Shown one piece after another: positions 8,130 through 16,733 of a stretch of 64,000 nucleotides of DNA. A program made the translations under genes and the position numbers. Origin of the DNA: Zoogloea sp. LCSB751. GTDB taxonomy: Bacteria; Pseudomonadota; Gammaproteobacteria; Burkholderiales; Rhodocyclaceae. The first letter of the stretch is position 1; every line of letters starts with the position of its first letter. The notes below the pieces were generated by a model. That model did no database searches and had not been told where the DNA came from. It saw only the letters and a program-made list of their open reading frames with translations. The DNA lies in assembly GCF_002028455.1 (NCBI RefSeq), contig NZ_MWUM01000010.1, positions 116,424-180,423 of the forward strand, read 5' to 3'.

Positions 8130-8903
8130 TCAGAACAGGCGGATCAGGCCGAGGGTGCAGGCGATGGCCACCGCGTGGCTGCGGTTGCTGGCGTCCAGCT
8201 TCTTCATGGCCTTGCCGAGGTGGAAATGCACCGTCTCCCGGGAGCGGCCGAGGATCAGCCCGATGTCTTCGTCGGTCTTGCCGCGGGCCACCCACGACAG
8301 GCATTCCAGCTCCCGCGGCGACAGGGTGTCGGCGGCGGCCTGGGCGTCGCGCTTGCGGGCGGCGCTTTCGAGGACATCCGCCCGGGCGATGAAGGCGTGG
8401 GAGATCAGCCAGGTCTCGCGCCAGGTGTCCCGGTGGCGGCGGCGCAGTGCGGCCGGATCGTGGCCGAACCAGGACACGTAGCCGGTCTTGCCGCCGGGGC
8501 GATGTACCGGCACCGTCACCGCGCCGTCGGCGCAGTCCCGGTAGGCCGCCAGCGTGTCGCGCTGCGCGGCGTCGAGGGCTTCGCCGTGCCAGGTCTCGCT
8601 GTCCGGGTCGGCGTCCCACAGGAAGGCGTCCATGCTGCGCCCGCAGCGCCGGCTGACCGGGCAGTGCAGGGCCAGGCGGTCGTCCTGCCAGTGCTTCAGG
8701 GTGTCGGGCGACCAGCCCATGTCCACGGCGACGAAGCGGCCGTCCTCGGCAAGCGGCAGGCGGGTCTGCTCCATGTCGGCCTGGAAGGCGGCGCGTTCCC
8801 AGCCCAGTGCCGTGGAGTACTCGGCCAGCAGGCGCCCGGCCGCGGCGAGGGACGGGCTGGTGGCGAGGCCTTCGCGGAAGCGGGCTGCGGTGTTGCGGAC
8901 CAT
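8130..8903 (-). CDS. LuxR-family transcriptional regulator
   Basis: A 257-residue regulator. The N-terminal two thirds resemble an autoinducer-binding-type sensory domain (Trp-rich, DMGWSPDTLKHWQDD). The C terminus is a GerE helix-turn-helix: LSPRELECLSWVARGKTDED, ILGRSRETVHFHLGKAMKKL. The start at 8903 is chosen because AAGGAGA sits seven bases upstream; an in-frame ATG at 8921 lacks a site. No LuxI-type synthase is nearby, so it may be a solo LuxR sensing a metabolite. It lies downstream of the flavoprotein and cytochrome genes and upstream of the Rieske unit, all on the minus strand, and could control either. Confidence 0.85.
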   Translation of the reverse strand: MVRNTAARFREGLATSPSLAAAGRLLAEYSTALGWERAAFQADMEQTRLPLAEDGRFVAVDMGWSPDTLKHWQDDRLALHCPVSRRCGRSMDAFLWDADPDSETWHGEALDAAQRDTLAAYRDCADGAVTVPVHRPGGKTGYVSWFGHDPAALRRRHRDTWRETWLISHAFIARADVLESAARKRDAQAAADTLSPRELECLSWVARGKTDEDIGLILGRSRETVHFHLGKAMKKLDASNRSHAVAIACTLGLIRLF

Positions 8904-8959
8904 GGCTGTCTCCTTGGTCACAGGGTTGGAAACGCGGGAGCCTCGGGAAGAGCGCCGCG

Positions 8960-9376
8960 TCAGTTGTTGGGCGCGCCGGCGGCGATCCAGCGGCGCAGCA
9001 GTTCGCGGGTGGCGTCGTCGAGGGGCGGCTGGCCGAAGGGCATGCGCTCGCCGCTGCCGCCGGCGTCCAGGTGGGTGCCGTCCAGCTTGTGCATCAGGTA
9101 GCTCTTGTCCGGCGCGCCGGGGGCGACCCGCTGCAGCGGGCTTTCCACCGAGGCGACCTTGACCAGGGAGGCGTAGGCGCCGCCCGGGTGGAGCTTCATC
9201 TGGCCGGCTTCCTGGCCGGTGAGGTGGCAGGTGGCGCAGTTGGCGCGCAGCACGGGGGCGACGTCGCGGGCGAAACTGACAGAGGCGCTGACGGCGGGCG
9301 CGGCGGCCCCGGCACCGGCGGATGCCAGGGCGGCCAGCGCCGCGACCGCGAGGGCCGCGAGGCTGGCGGGGCGCAT
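8960..9376 (-). CDS. Exported mono-haem c-type cytochrome
   Basis: A 138-residue protein with an Ala-rich signal peptide (about residues 1-27) and one haem site CATCH at about residue 50, inside SFARDVAPVLRANCATC. This resembles the cytochrome domain often fused to or paired with exported dehydrogenases. Its ATG overlaps the stop of the upstream Tat-exported flavoprotein (9376-9378), so the two are translationally coupled. The likely role is to accept electrons from that flavoprotein in the periplasm and pass them to the respiratory chain; this is inferred from location and coupling. The distal haem ligand is not obvious; RMPFGQPPL near the C terminus offers a Met. Confidence 0.82.
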   Translation of the reverse strand: MRPASLAALAVAALAALASAGAGAAAPAVSASVSFARDVAPVLRANCATCHLTGQEAGQMKLHPGGAYASLVKVASVESPLQRVAPGAPDKSYLMHKLDGTHLDAGGSGERMPFGQPPLDDATRELLRRWIAAGAPNN

Positions 9377-11127
9377 CAGGCTGCCACTCCGGTGGCGTGC
9401 AGGCCGGCGATGTAGCCGAAGGTGAGCGCCATGCCGATGGTGCCGCCGGCGCCGTAGTAGGCGCCGCGGGCCGGGCTGGCGATGCAGTTGCCGGCGCCGT
9501 AGAGGCCGGGGATCGGCTTGCCGTTGGTGTCGAGCACCTGGGCGTGCTCGTTGATCATCGGCCCGCCGTTGGTGTCGAGGGCACCCGGGGCGAGGATGAA
9601 AGCGTAGTACGGGCCCTGCTCGGTGAACGGGTGCATCGTCACGTTGGGCATCGGGTTGGCGGGCTGGCTGCTGCCTTTGCGCACCGGCGAGAACAGGGCC
9701 TGCCAGTCCTTGTCGTAGTCGTGCACGCCGCGCTCGAATTCCAGATCCTTGCCGGTTTGGGCGTAGCCGTTGAAGCGGCCGACGGTGTCGGCGAGCTGGC
9801 TGGCGAAGTCCGCCTCCAGCTTGAAGCCGCCGGTCTTGTCCTGCAGCTTGTCTAGGCGCGCGGCGATGTTGGCGGACAGCTCGGCAAGGCTGGCGCCCTC
9901 GATCAGGTGCGGCGAGGCGCGGCGGTCGGCGGGGATCGGGAAGGCGCCGCCGAAGGCGTCCAGGCTGCGCCCGTCGAAGATCATGAACTGGAACTGGTTG
10001 GGGTACTCCTTCTTCACCGGGTCGAAGATAAAGTGCACCTGGGTGCGGTCGTTGTAGTTGATCTTCTCGTTGACGATGCGCCGGCCGTACTTGTTGACCA
10101 GGATCATCGAGTCGCCCGGCAGCACGAAGGCGCCCATGCCGATGGCGCGGTTCTGCAGGGCTTCCTCCAGCACGACCTGGGTGCGCCAGGCGGTGTTGAG
10201 GCTGCCCATGCGGGCGCCGGCGGCGCCGGCGATGGAGATAAAGTCGCCGGTCGAGCCGGGCATCGCGCAGGCGCCGTAGAGGCCGGGCTGGTGCAGGCCG
10301 ACCAGCTCGGTGTTGTGGGCGAAGCCGCCGGTGCCGAACACCACGCCGCGGCGGGCCTTGATGCGCACCAGCTTGTCGCCGTGCACGGCCTCGATGCCGA
10401 CCACGCGCTCGCCGTCCTTCACGACGCGGGTGACCCGGTGTTCGAGGAGGATCGGCATCTTGCGGGCGGCCAGCCACTTTTCCATCTGGCTGGCCAGGCT
10501 GCCGCCGCCGACGCTGGAGCCGGCGCCAGCCGCCGGTTCGAGGGCGCGGCCGCGGGAAACCTTGTTCTCCGGCAGGTGGTCGGCATAATCCGGGGCGTAC
10601 TTGTCCACGAACCACATCTTGAATTCACGGAAATGCACCGCATCCAGCTTGCCCAGGTGCTCGATCATCTGCGAGCCCTTGTCGTAGAAGGTCTCCAGCA
10701 GGCGATAGTCGTGCGGGTCGAGGCCGAGGGTCGGGCTGTGCGGCGTGTATTCGCGGGGGAAGGCGTAGCGGGCCAGGTAGCGCAGGCAGTCGCCCTTCTC
10801 GTCGTGGATGCCGCGGGCGCGCAGGAAGGGGTTGTTGGGAATCCAGGTGACGCCGCCGGACTTGCCGGTGGTACCGCCGGGCAGCGGCATTTTTTCGACC
10901 AGGATCACCTTGGCGCCCTGGCCGACCGTGGTGACGGCGGCCGCACAGGCGGCGGCGCCGGAGCCGACGCAGACCACGTCGGTTTCATGGTCCCACTTCT
11001 GGGAGGAAGCCTTGGCCGCTTCGGCGGCGCTGGGGCCGAGGCCGAGGGTGGCCAGGCTGCCGGCGGCGATGGCGCCGCGCTTCAGCAGGTCGCGACGGGT
11101 CGGCTGCTTGGGGATAGAGCTGCTCAT
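9376..11127 (-). CDS. Tat-exported KstD-like FAD-dependent dehydrogenase
   Basis: A 583-residue flavoprotein of the fumarate reductase / 3-ketosteroid dehydrogenase superfamily. Residues 10-40 form a Tat signal with TRRDLLKRG followed by a hydrophobic stretch. Then come VCVGSGAAACAAA for FAD binding, GGTTGKSGG, and the C-terminal AYYGAGGTIG resembling the active-site Tyr and Gly region of 3-ketosteroid delta-1-dehydrogenases. Such enzymes introduce a C=C bond next to a ring ketone. Export by Tat plus the coupled cytochrome gene suggests the reaction runs in the periplasm. A perfect palindrome (11242-11261) lies between its start and the divergent TetR gene. The substrate is not proven to be a steroid. 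Confidence 0.85.
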   Translation of the reverse strand: MSSSIPKQPTRRDLLKRGAIAAGSLATLGLGPSAAEAAKASSQKWDHETDVVCVGSGAAACAAAVTTVGQGAKVILVEKMPLPGGTTGKSGGVTWIPNNPFLRARGIHDEKGDCLRYLARYAFPREYTPHSPTLGLDPHDYRLLETFYDKGSQMIEHLGKLDAVHFREFKMWFVDKYAPDYADHLPENKVSRGRALEPAAGAGSSVGGGSLASQMEKWLAARKMPILLEHRVTRVVKDGERVVGIEAVHGDKLVRIKARRGVVFGTGGFAHNTELVGLHQPGLYGACAMPGSTGDFISIAGAAGARMGSLNTAWRTQVVLEEALQNRAIGMGAFVLPGDSMILVNKYGRRIVNEKINYNDRTQVHFIFDPVKKEYPNQFQFMIFDGRSLDAFGGAFPIPADRRASPHLIEGASLAELSANIAARLDKLQDKTGGFKLEADFASQLADTVGRFNGYAQTGKDLEFERGVHDYDKDWQALFSPVRKGSSQPANPMPNVTMHPFTEQGPYYAFILAPGALDTNGGPMINEHAQVLDTNGKPIPGLYGAGNCIASPARGAYYGAGGTIGMALTFGYIAGLHATGVAA

Positions 11128-11241
11128 CAGGTTCTCCTTTGGATTTTCGTCTTGGGGCGGGCCTTGTCCGGGGCCTGCCGAGTCTCCAGCGCGGTGCCTG
11201 TCCGGTTTGTCCGGAGCTTTGTTGCGCCGCGCCTTTTTTTA

Positions 11242-11261
11242 TTTACAACACGTGTTGTAAA
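11242..11261. promoter_or_regulatory. Perfect 20-bp palindrome, probable TetR operator
   Basis: TTTACAACACGTGTTGTAAA is perfectly self-complementary. It lies in the divergent promoter region between the Tat flavoprotein (-) and the TetR gene (+), 30 bp before the TetR ATG. Size and symmetry fit a TetR dimer-pair operator, which would repress both genes. Confidence 0.75.
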
Positions 11262-11291
11262 CTAGACCAAGCCTGATTGAAGAGTCAACAC

Positions 11292-11879
11292 ATGCCTGCA
11301 CCCGTCGACCACGAAAGCCGCCGCCGGCAGATCGCCCGCATCGCCACCGACATCATTTCCCGCGTCGGGCTGGATGCGGTGACGATGCGCCAGATCGCCG
11401 CCGAGGCTGGATTCAGCACCACCATCGTCACCCACTACTTCGCCAGCAAGCGCGAGCTGCTGCTGTACACCTACCGCTCATCGGCGTTGGACGCCCAGCG
11501 CCGGGTGGACGAAGTGCTGGCGCGTGACCCGGCCGACCTGCAGGGCAGCATCGAGGCGCTACTGCCGCTGGATCCGGCCCAACTCGGGGAATGGAAGGTC
11601 TATTTCGCGTTCTGGCAGATGGCCCTGGTGGATGCGGATTTCGCCGCCGAGCAGCGCGCCCAGGCCGAGAACGCCCGCGCGATCCTGCAGCGCGTGCTGG
11701 AGGCGCGGGTCGCCGCCGGGCGCACCCGCATCGTGCCGGACGAGGTGGATACCGCTGCGCGGCGCCTGCTGGTGCAGGTGCTGGGTATCGCCATCCATTC
11801 CCTTTTCGACGCGACGGACTGGTCGGGGGACGGGCAGAAGGCCTATCTGGCCAAGGAGCTGGCCGCTCTGGGATACTGA
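11292..11879 (+). CDS. TetR/AcrR-family transcriptional regulator
   Basis: A 195-residue TetR protein. The N-terminal helix-turn-helix runs over residues 8-52 (ARIATDIISRVGLDAVTMRQ, then AGFSTTIVTHYFASKRELLL). The C-terminal ligand domain is of the BetI/TetR_C type with KVYFAFWQMALVDADF. The ATG at 11292 is preferred over an in-frame TTG at 11277. It is divergent from the exported flavoprotein and shares the palindrome at 11242-11261, so it probably represses itself and that operon. The hemerythrin gene follows 38 bases downstream. Confidence 0.88.
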   Translation: MPAPVDHESRRRQIARIATDIISRVGLDAVTMRQIAAEAGFSTTIVTHYFASKRELLLYTYRSSALDAQRRVDEVLARDPADLQGSIEALLPLDPAQLGEWKVYFAFWQMALVDADFAAEQRAQAENARAILQRVLEARVAAGRTRIVPDEVDTAARRLLVQVLGIAIHSLFDATDWSGDGQKAYLAKELAALGY

Positions 11880-11917
11880 TGCGGTAAAGCACAACACAAG
11901 ATCACTAGGAGACAGCA

Positions 11918-12364
11918 ATGAGCGAAGAAACGAACGGCCTGCCGTGGACCGACAATTACCTGCTCGGCTACACGCCGATGGACGACACCCACCGGGAGTT
12001 CGTGGACGTGGTGAATGCCATGCTCACCTGTGCCGACGACGAACTGGCCGCCAACGTGCGCGCCTTCATCGCGCATGCCGAGAAGCACTTCGCCGACGAG
12101 AAGGCGTGGATGGAGGCGAGCGACTTCCCGGCCACCGATTGCCATGTGGACGATCACAACGCGGTGCTGGATTCGGCCCGCGAGGTCGAGCCGCTGGTGG
12201 CCGCCGGCAACATCGCCATCGGCCGTGAGTTCGCCACCGAGCTGGCGCGCTGGTTCCCGGGCCACGCCGACTACCTGGATTCCGCGCTGGCCCACTGGCT
12301 GGTCAAGAAGAGTGCCGGCGGCAAGCCGGTGGTACTGCGCCGCAAGGTGACGCTGCCCGAGTGA
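11918..12364 (+). CDS. Bacteriohemerythrin
   Basis: A 148-residue hemerythrin-domain protein with the full set of diiron ligand motifs: HREF near residue 27, HAEKHFADE (HxxxE), HVDDHN (HxxxH) and HADYLD (HxxxxD). Single-domain bacteriohemerythrins bind oxygen reversibly and are thought to deliver O2 to membrane oxidases or oxygenases, or to buffer and sense it. Its position between a TetR gene and oxygenase/dehydrogenase operons fits an oxygen-supply role, which is inference. An AGGAGA ribosome site precedes the ATG. Confidence 0.9.
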   Translation: MSEETNGLPWTDNYLLGYTPMDDTHREFVDVVNAMLTCADDELAANVRAFIAHAEKHFADEKAWMEASDFPATDCHVDDHNAVLDSAREVEPLVAAGNIAIGREFATELARWFPGHADYLDSALAHWLVKKSAGGKPVVLRRKVTLPE

Positions 12365-12423
12365 GGCTCCCCCACAGGCCCAACCCCAGCTCGGGGAGAC
12401 GCGGGCCCACGCCGGAAGACACC

Positions 12424-12490
12424 GTAGGGGCGAATTCATTCGCCCGCAGTGGTCGATCCACGTGCGAAGGGCGAATGAATTCGCCCCTAC
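12424..12490. repeat. Paired palindromic repeat (cruciform, REP/MITE-like)
   Basis: Two perfect inverted 22-base arms (12424-12445 and 12469-12490) enclose 23 bases that contain a smaller hairpin, GTGG-TCGAT-CCAC. Each arm carries the GGGGCGAATTCATTCGCCC unit, itself a palindrome. Single copies of the unit recur at 22641, 39492 and 52188. It lies in the hemerythrin-GMC spacer and could fold into a long stem acting as a terminator or mRNA stabiliser. Confidence 0.8.
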
Positions 12491-12569
12491 AACGCCACAG
12501 CGTGAGGCGCTGAACAGAGAATTTGTCTCCGGCCGCCCCTTGGTTTTTCCGCCGAAGCGGAGTAGGCTT

Positions 12570-12591
12570 AAACAAACAAAATTGTTTGTTT
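12570..12591. promoter_or_regulatory. Operator-like motif, site A (best copy)
   Basis: Ten-base arms AAACAAACAA (12570-12579) and TTGTTTGTTT (12582-12591) around an AA centre. This is the most symmetrical copy of the recurring AACAAACAA-NN-TTGTTTGTT motif. It lies 62 bp upstream of the GMC oxidoreductase start and probably controls that operon (12653-17512). Confidence 0.7.
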
Positions 12592-12652
12592 GTAAAAATG
12601 AAGACGCAGCCGGACCGGTGACGCCGCGCGAGGCTGGAGGAGAACGGCATTC

Positions 12653-14272
12653 ATGGAACACTACGACTACATCGTCGTCGGCGCCGGTTCGGCCGGCTGC
12701 GTGCTGGCCAACCGCTTGTCGGAGGACGGGCGCAGCCGCGTGCTGCTGCTGGAGGCCGGCGATCACAACGCGACGCCGCTGGTGAACATGCCCAAGGGCT
12801 TCGCCAAGCTGGTCGCGATGCCGGCCCATGCCTGGCACTTTCCGGTCCAGCAGCCGCGCCTGCCGGGCCAGCCGGCTGGCGAGATGTGGGTGCGCGGCAA
12901 GGGCCTCGGCGGCTCCAGCGCCATCAACGGCATGATCTACGTGCGCGGCCAGCCGGAGGACTACGCGGCCTGGGGCGAGGCCGCCGGCGCCGACTGGAAC
13001 TGGGCGGCGATGAAGGAAGTCTTCCGCACCATCGAGAACCACGACCTCGGCGCCGACGAGCTGCGTGGCGTGGGCGGACCGCTGCACGTCAGCGCCGGCA
13101 AGTTCCGCTACCCGGTCAGTGAGGCGATGATCCGCGCCGGCCAGGAGATGGGTCTGCAGCGCAAGGAAGACCTCAACCGGGAGGACCAGGAAGGCGTCGG
13201 CTATTACGCCCACACCATCCACAAGGGACGGCGCTGGAGTTCGGCCAAGGCCTTCCTGGAGCCAGCCCGGCGGCGGCCCAACCTGAAGGTGATGACCGGC
13301 GTGCACGTGGACCGGGTGCTGTTCGACGGCACGCGGGCGGTCGGCGTGGCCGGCCGGCGCAACGGCGAGGCGGTCAGCTACCGCTGCCGCGGCGAGGTGA
13401 TCCTGTCCGGCGGCGCGATGCTGACGCCGAAGATCCTGCAGCTGTCCGGCATCGGCCCCGGCGCGGTGCTGAACAAGGCCGGCGTGCCGGTGCTGGTGGA
13501 TGCGCCTGACGTGGGCCGCCGCATGCGCGAGCACCTGGGCTTCCTGCTGCCCTTCCGCCTGAAGAACGACAAGGGCCTCAACTACCGTTTCCGCGGCCTC
13601 GGCCTGGTGCGCAGCGTGCTGGAGTACTACCTGCTGCGCAGCGGTCCGATGGCCACCGGGCCCTTCGAGGTGGGCGCCTTCGTGCGCACTTCGCCGGCGG
13701 TGAAGACGCCGGACGCCCAGCTCTACCTGTCGGCCTTCACCTATCCGCGCAGCGACGACAACTTCCCGGTGCCGGACGGCGTCGAGGATCAGCCGGGCAT
13801 CACCGCCTACGGCCAGCTGGTGCGCCTGAGCAGCGAAGGTGAAATGGCCATCACCGCCGCCGACCCGAATGCCGCGATGGACATCAAGCCCAACTGGCTG
13901 AGCACCGACGAGGACTGCCGCGCCGCCATCGACATGTTCCGCTACATGCGCCGCTACATGCGCCAGCCGGCGCTGGCCGGCTATGTCGGCGAGGAACTCG
14001 GCCCCGGCGTCGCCTGTGAGACCGACGAGCAGATCCTCGACCTGTTCCGCCGCGCCTCCCTGTGCGGCACCCACGCCGTCGCCACCTGCCGGATGGGCCG
14101 CGATGCCGCTTCCGTCGTCGATGAACGCCTGCGCGTGCGCGGCGTGCAGGGCCTGCGCGCGGCGGACTGTTCGGTGATGCCGGCGCCGATCTCCGGCAAC
14201 ACCAACGGGCCGGCGATGGCGCTGGGCTGGCAGGCGTCCAGGCTGATCCTGGCCGATCGGGCGGGGGGCTGA
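12653..14272 (+). CDS. GMC-family FAD-dependent alcohol dehydrogenase
   Basis: A 539-residue choline-dehydrogenase-like GMC oxidoreductase. FAD-binding [15 protein letters not shown] is at residues 8-22, the first GMC signature [18 protein letters not shown] at about 82-99, and the second near [17 protein letters not shown]. The C-terminal catalytic part has [12 protein letters not shown] and [16 protein letters not shown]. Relatives oxidise primary or secondary alcohols, including terpenoid and polyethylene glycol alcohols. It is first in a compact operon with MDR, KstD-like and SDR genes, behind operator site A. The substrate is unknown. Confidence 0.9.
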   Translation: MEHYDYIVVGAGSAGCVLANRLSEDGRSRVLLLEAGDHNATPLVNMPKGFAKLVAMPAHAWHFPVQQPRLPGQPAGEMWVRGKGLGGSSAINGMIYVRGQPEDYAAWGEAAGADWNWAAMKEVFRTIENHDLGADELRGVGGPLHVSAGKFRYPVSEAMIRAGQEMGLQRKEDLNREDQEGVGYYAHTIHKGRRWSSAKAFLEPARRRPNLKVMTGVHVDRVLFDGTRAVGVAGRRNGEAVSYRCRGEVILSGGAMLTPKILQLSGIGPGAVLNKAGVPVLVDAPDVGRRMREHLGFLLPFRLKNDKGLNYRFRGLGLVRSVLEYYLLRSGPMATGPFEVGAFVRTSPAVKTPDAQLYLSAFTYPRSDDNFPVPDGVEDQPGITAYGQLVRLSSEGEMAITAADPNAAMDIKPNWLSTDEDCRAAIDMFRYMRRYMRQPALAGYVGEELGPGVACETDEQILDLFRRASLCGTHAVATCRMGRDAASVVDERLRVRGVQGLRAADCSVMPAPISGNTNGPAMALGWQASRLILADRAGG

Positions 14273-14275
14273 GCG

Positions 14276-15277
14276 ATGGCCGAAACCAACCTGAAAGTCG
14301 TCCTCGCCAGCCGGCCCGACGGCAAGCCTTCCACCGCCAACTTCCGCGTCGAAACAGGGCCGTTGCCGGAGCCCGCCGATGGCGAGGTGCTGGTACGCAA
14401 CCAGTGGCTGTCCATCGACCCCTACATGCGTGGCCGCATGATGGACATTCGCACCTATGCCGAGCCCGTGGCGCTGGGCGACGTGATGGTCGGCGATACC
14501 GCCGGTCTCGTCGTCGCGTCGCGCCATGCCGGTTTCGCGGTCGGCGACGCGGTGGCCGGCCCCCTCGGCTGGCAGCGCTACGGCACGCTGCCGGGCCACG
14601 CATTGCGCCATGTGGACACCAGCCGCGTGCCGCTGTCGGCCGGTCTCGGCGTGGCCGGCATGCCCGGCGTCACCGCGTGGGTCGGACTGATGGACCTGTG
14701 CGCGCCGCAGGCCGGCGAGACGGTGGTGGTCACCGCCGCGTCGGGCGGTGTCGGCGGTGTGGCCGGCCAGCTGGCGCGCATCGCCGGCTGCCGCGTGGTC
14801 GGCGTGGCCGGCGGGCCCGACAAGTGCCGCCACGTGGTGGAGGACCTGGGCTTTCACGCCTGCCTCGACTACCGCGCCGAGGACTTCCGCCAGCAGCTCA
14901 AGGCGGCGCTGCCGCAGGGTATCGACTGCATCTTCGACAACGTCGGCGGGCCGGTGCTCGACGCGTTGATCGGCCGCCTCAAGCCGTTTGCGCGGGTGGC
15001 CCTGTGCGGCGCCATCTCGGAAGTGGACAACCCCAGCCCGACCGGGCTGCGCCGCCTGCTGCCGCTGATCGTCAATCGCGTCAAGCTGCAGGGCTTCATC
15101 GTCGGCGACCACCCGGCACGCTGGCCGGTGGCCATCGACGCGCTGTCCGGCCACGTCGCGGCGGGGCGCCTCCATTACCGCGAAACCATCGCCGACGGGC
15201 TGGAAAACGCCCCGCAGGCGCTCCTCGACTTGCTGGCCGGGCGCAGCCTCGGCAAGCAACTGGTCCGCATTGCCTGA
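14276..15277 (+). CDS. Zinc-independent MDR NADP-dependent oxidoreductase
   Basis: A 333-residue member of the CurA/YncB-like MDR group. Visible motifs are LSIDPYMRGRM in the N-terminal domain, AASGGVGGVAGQLARIAG at the cofactor site, GVAGGPDKC, FDNVGGPVLD and CGAISEV. Relatives reduce enones or enals using NADPH. It starts three bases after the GMC stop, so it is in the same operon. It is paralogous to the genes at 4637 and 46202; this one keeps the canonical DPYMRGRM motif that the other two have altered (DAAIRSWM and PPSMRLWM), suggesting different substrates. Confidence 0.87.
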   Translation: MAETNLKVVLASRPDGKPSTANFRVETGPLPEPADGEVLVRNQWLSIDPYMRGRMMDIRTYAEPVALGDVMVGDTAGLVVASRHAGFAVGDAVAGPLGWQRYGTLPGHALRHVDTSRVPLSAGLGVAGMPGVTAWVGLMDLCAPQAGETVVVTAASGGVGGVAGQLARIAGCRVVGVAGGPDKCRHVVEDLGFHACLDYRAEDFRQQLKAALPQGIDCIFDNVGGPVLDALIGRLKPFARVALCGAISEVDNPSPTGLRRLLPLIVNRVKLQGFIVGDHPARWPVAIDALSGHVAAGRLHYRETIADGLENAPQALLDLLAGRSLGKQLVRIA

Positions 15278-15299
15278 AATCTGAAAAGGGACACACGAA

Positions 15300-16733
15300 A
15301 TGGAATGGGATTACGACGTGATCATTGTCGGCGGGGGTGGTGCCGGCCTGGCCGCCGCGCTGATGGCTCATAAAGAGGGCGCCCGCTGCATGATCGTCGA
15401 GGCCGACGGTCGCCTCGGCGGTGCCACCGCGCAGTCGGGCGGGGTGTTCTACGCCTGCGGCACCAGCGTGCAGCGGGCCGCCGGCATCATGGACGACACG
15501 CCCGACGACCTCTACGACTACCTGATGACCCTCAACCAGTGGCAGCTGCGCCCGGACCTGATCCGCTACTACGCGGACCACTGTGGCGCCGCGCTGGAAT
15601 GGCTGATCGAGCTGGGCAGCGAGTTTCCCAAGGAGTGGCTGGTCAAATCGGGCGTGGACACCGTGGCCCGCGGCCATTCCAGCCAGGGGGCGGGTTCCGG
15701 CATTGCCGATGCGCTGATCAACGCGGCCGGGGCGAAGGGCATCGATACGGCCCTCGGCAGCCGTGTGGAAGAGATCCTCTTCGAGGACGGCCGGGTTGTC
15801 GGCATTCGTGCCGCCGGCGCCGAGCTGCGCGCCCCGACGGTGGTGATCACCAGCGGCGGCTTCGGCAACAACCCGGAAATGCTCAGGCGCCTGTACCCGT
15901 CGGCCTGCCACGAGGGCTGGACCTGGGCGGTGCACAAGGACGTGCCCTATGTGCTCGGCGACGGCATCACGCTGGCCGAGAAGCTCGGCGCCGGCGTGGT
16001 CGGCCACGACACCGGCCTGGTGCTGCCCACCTCGGGTTTCAGCAAGTCGCTGGAGGCCTTCCTGCCGCCGTGGATCATCGCGGTGAACAAGGAGGGTCGG
16101 CGCTTCATGTCCGAGCTGTCGCCGTACAGCGTGTGTGGCTACCTGCTCAATGCGCAGACCGAGCGCAAGGCCTGGGCGATCTTCGACGAACAGGCGCTGG
16201 TGGAAGCCAGCACCAACACCAAGTACCTCGACCCCTACAACGCCGGCATCAGCATCCCGACCTGGGAGGAGCCGACCCTGCGCGCCCAGGTCGCGGCGGG
16301 CCGCGTCAAGGTGGCCGGCAGCCTGGCGGCGCTGGCCGGCCAGGTCGGCATCGACGGCGCCGCGCTGGCGCAGACCGTGGCCCGCTACAACGCCGACTGC
16401 GATGCCGGTGGTGATTTCCAGTTCTTCAAGAAGGCGCCGGCCTACTTCCCGATCCGCCGGGGGCCGTTCTACGCGGTGGAGATCCGCGCCGCGATCATCG
16501 GCCTGACCGCCGCCGGCCTCGACATCGACCGCCAGGCCCGCGTGCTCGACGCGCACCAGCAGCCGATCCCCGGTCTCTACGCGGCGGGCGAGGTGCTGGG
16601 CTGTTTCCACGGGGCGCGCTACGGGGGCGGCGGCCTGTCGATCGGCAATGCGGTGGTGTTCGGCCGCCTGGCCGGCGCCGAGGCGGCCCGCTCCGCGTTG
16701 GCAGAGCAGGCGGCAAGCGGGGTGGCAGCATGA
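15300..16733 (+). CDS. Cytoplasmic KstD-like FAD-dependent oxidoreductase
   Basis: A 477-residue flavoprotein of the fumarate reductase / 3-ketosteroid dehydrogenase superfamily without a signal peptide. It shows VIIVGGGGAGLAAALMA (residues 8-24), GRLGGATAQSGG, TSGGFGNN, and C-terminal GLYAAGEVLGCFHGARYGGG followed by LSIGNAVVFGRLAG. It lacks the YYGAGGTIG form of the active site seen in the exported paralogue at 9376-11127, so it may be a reductase or a dehydrogenase of different specificity. It lies between the MDR and SDR genes, and the SDR start overlaps its stop (ATGA at 16730). Confidence 0.85.
   Translation: MEWDYDVIIVGGGGAGLAAALMAHKEGARCMIVEADGRLGGATAQSGGVFYACGTSVQRAAGIMDDTPDDLYDYLMTLNQWQLRPDLIRYYADHCGAALEWLIELGSEFPKEWLVKSGVDTVARGHSSQGAGSGIADALINAAGAKGIDTALGSRVEEILFEDGRVVGIRAAGAELRAPTVVITSGGFGNNPEMLRRLYPSACHEGWTWAVHKDVPYVLGDGITLAEKLGAGVVGHDTGLVLPTSGFSKSLEAFLPPWIIAVNKEGRRFMSELSPYSVCGYLLNAQTERKAWAIFDEQALVEASTNTKYLDPYNAGISIPTWEEPTLRAQVAAGRVKVAGSLAALAGQVGIDGAALAQTVARYNADCDAGGDFQFFKKAPAYFPIRRGPFYAVEIRAAIIGLTAAGLDIDRQARVLDAHQQPIPGLYAAGEVLGCFHGARYGGGGLSIGNAVVFGRLAGAEAARSALAEQAASGVAA

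Noticed and set aside
12463..12650. Short frames reading through the GGGGCGAATTCATTCGCCCC repeat as small genes
   Set aside because: Their peptides arise only from the repeat (for example ANEFAP) and carry no independent coding signal.
11843..15259. A long minus-strand frame across the hemerythrin, GMC and MDR genes
   Set aside because: It is antisense to well-supported genes, is His/Ala/Gly-rich and shows no domain motifs.
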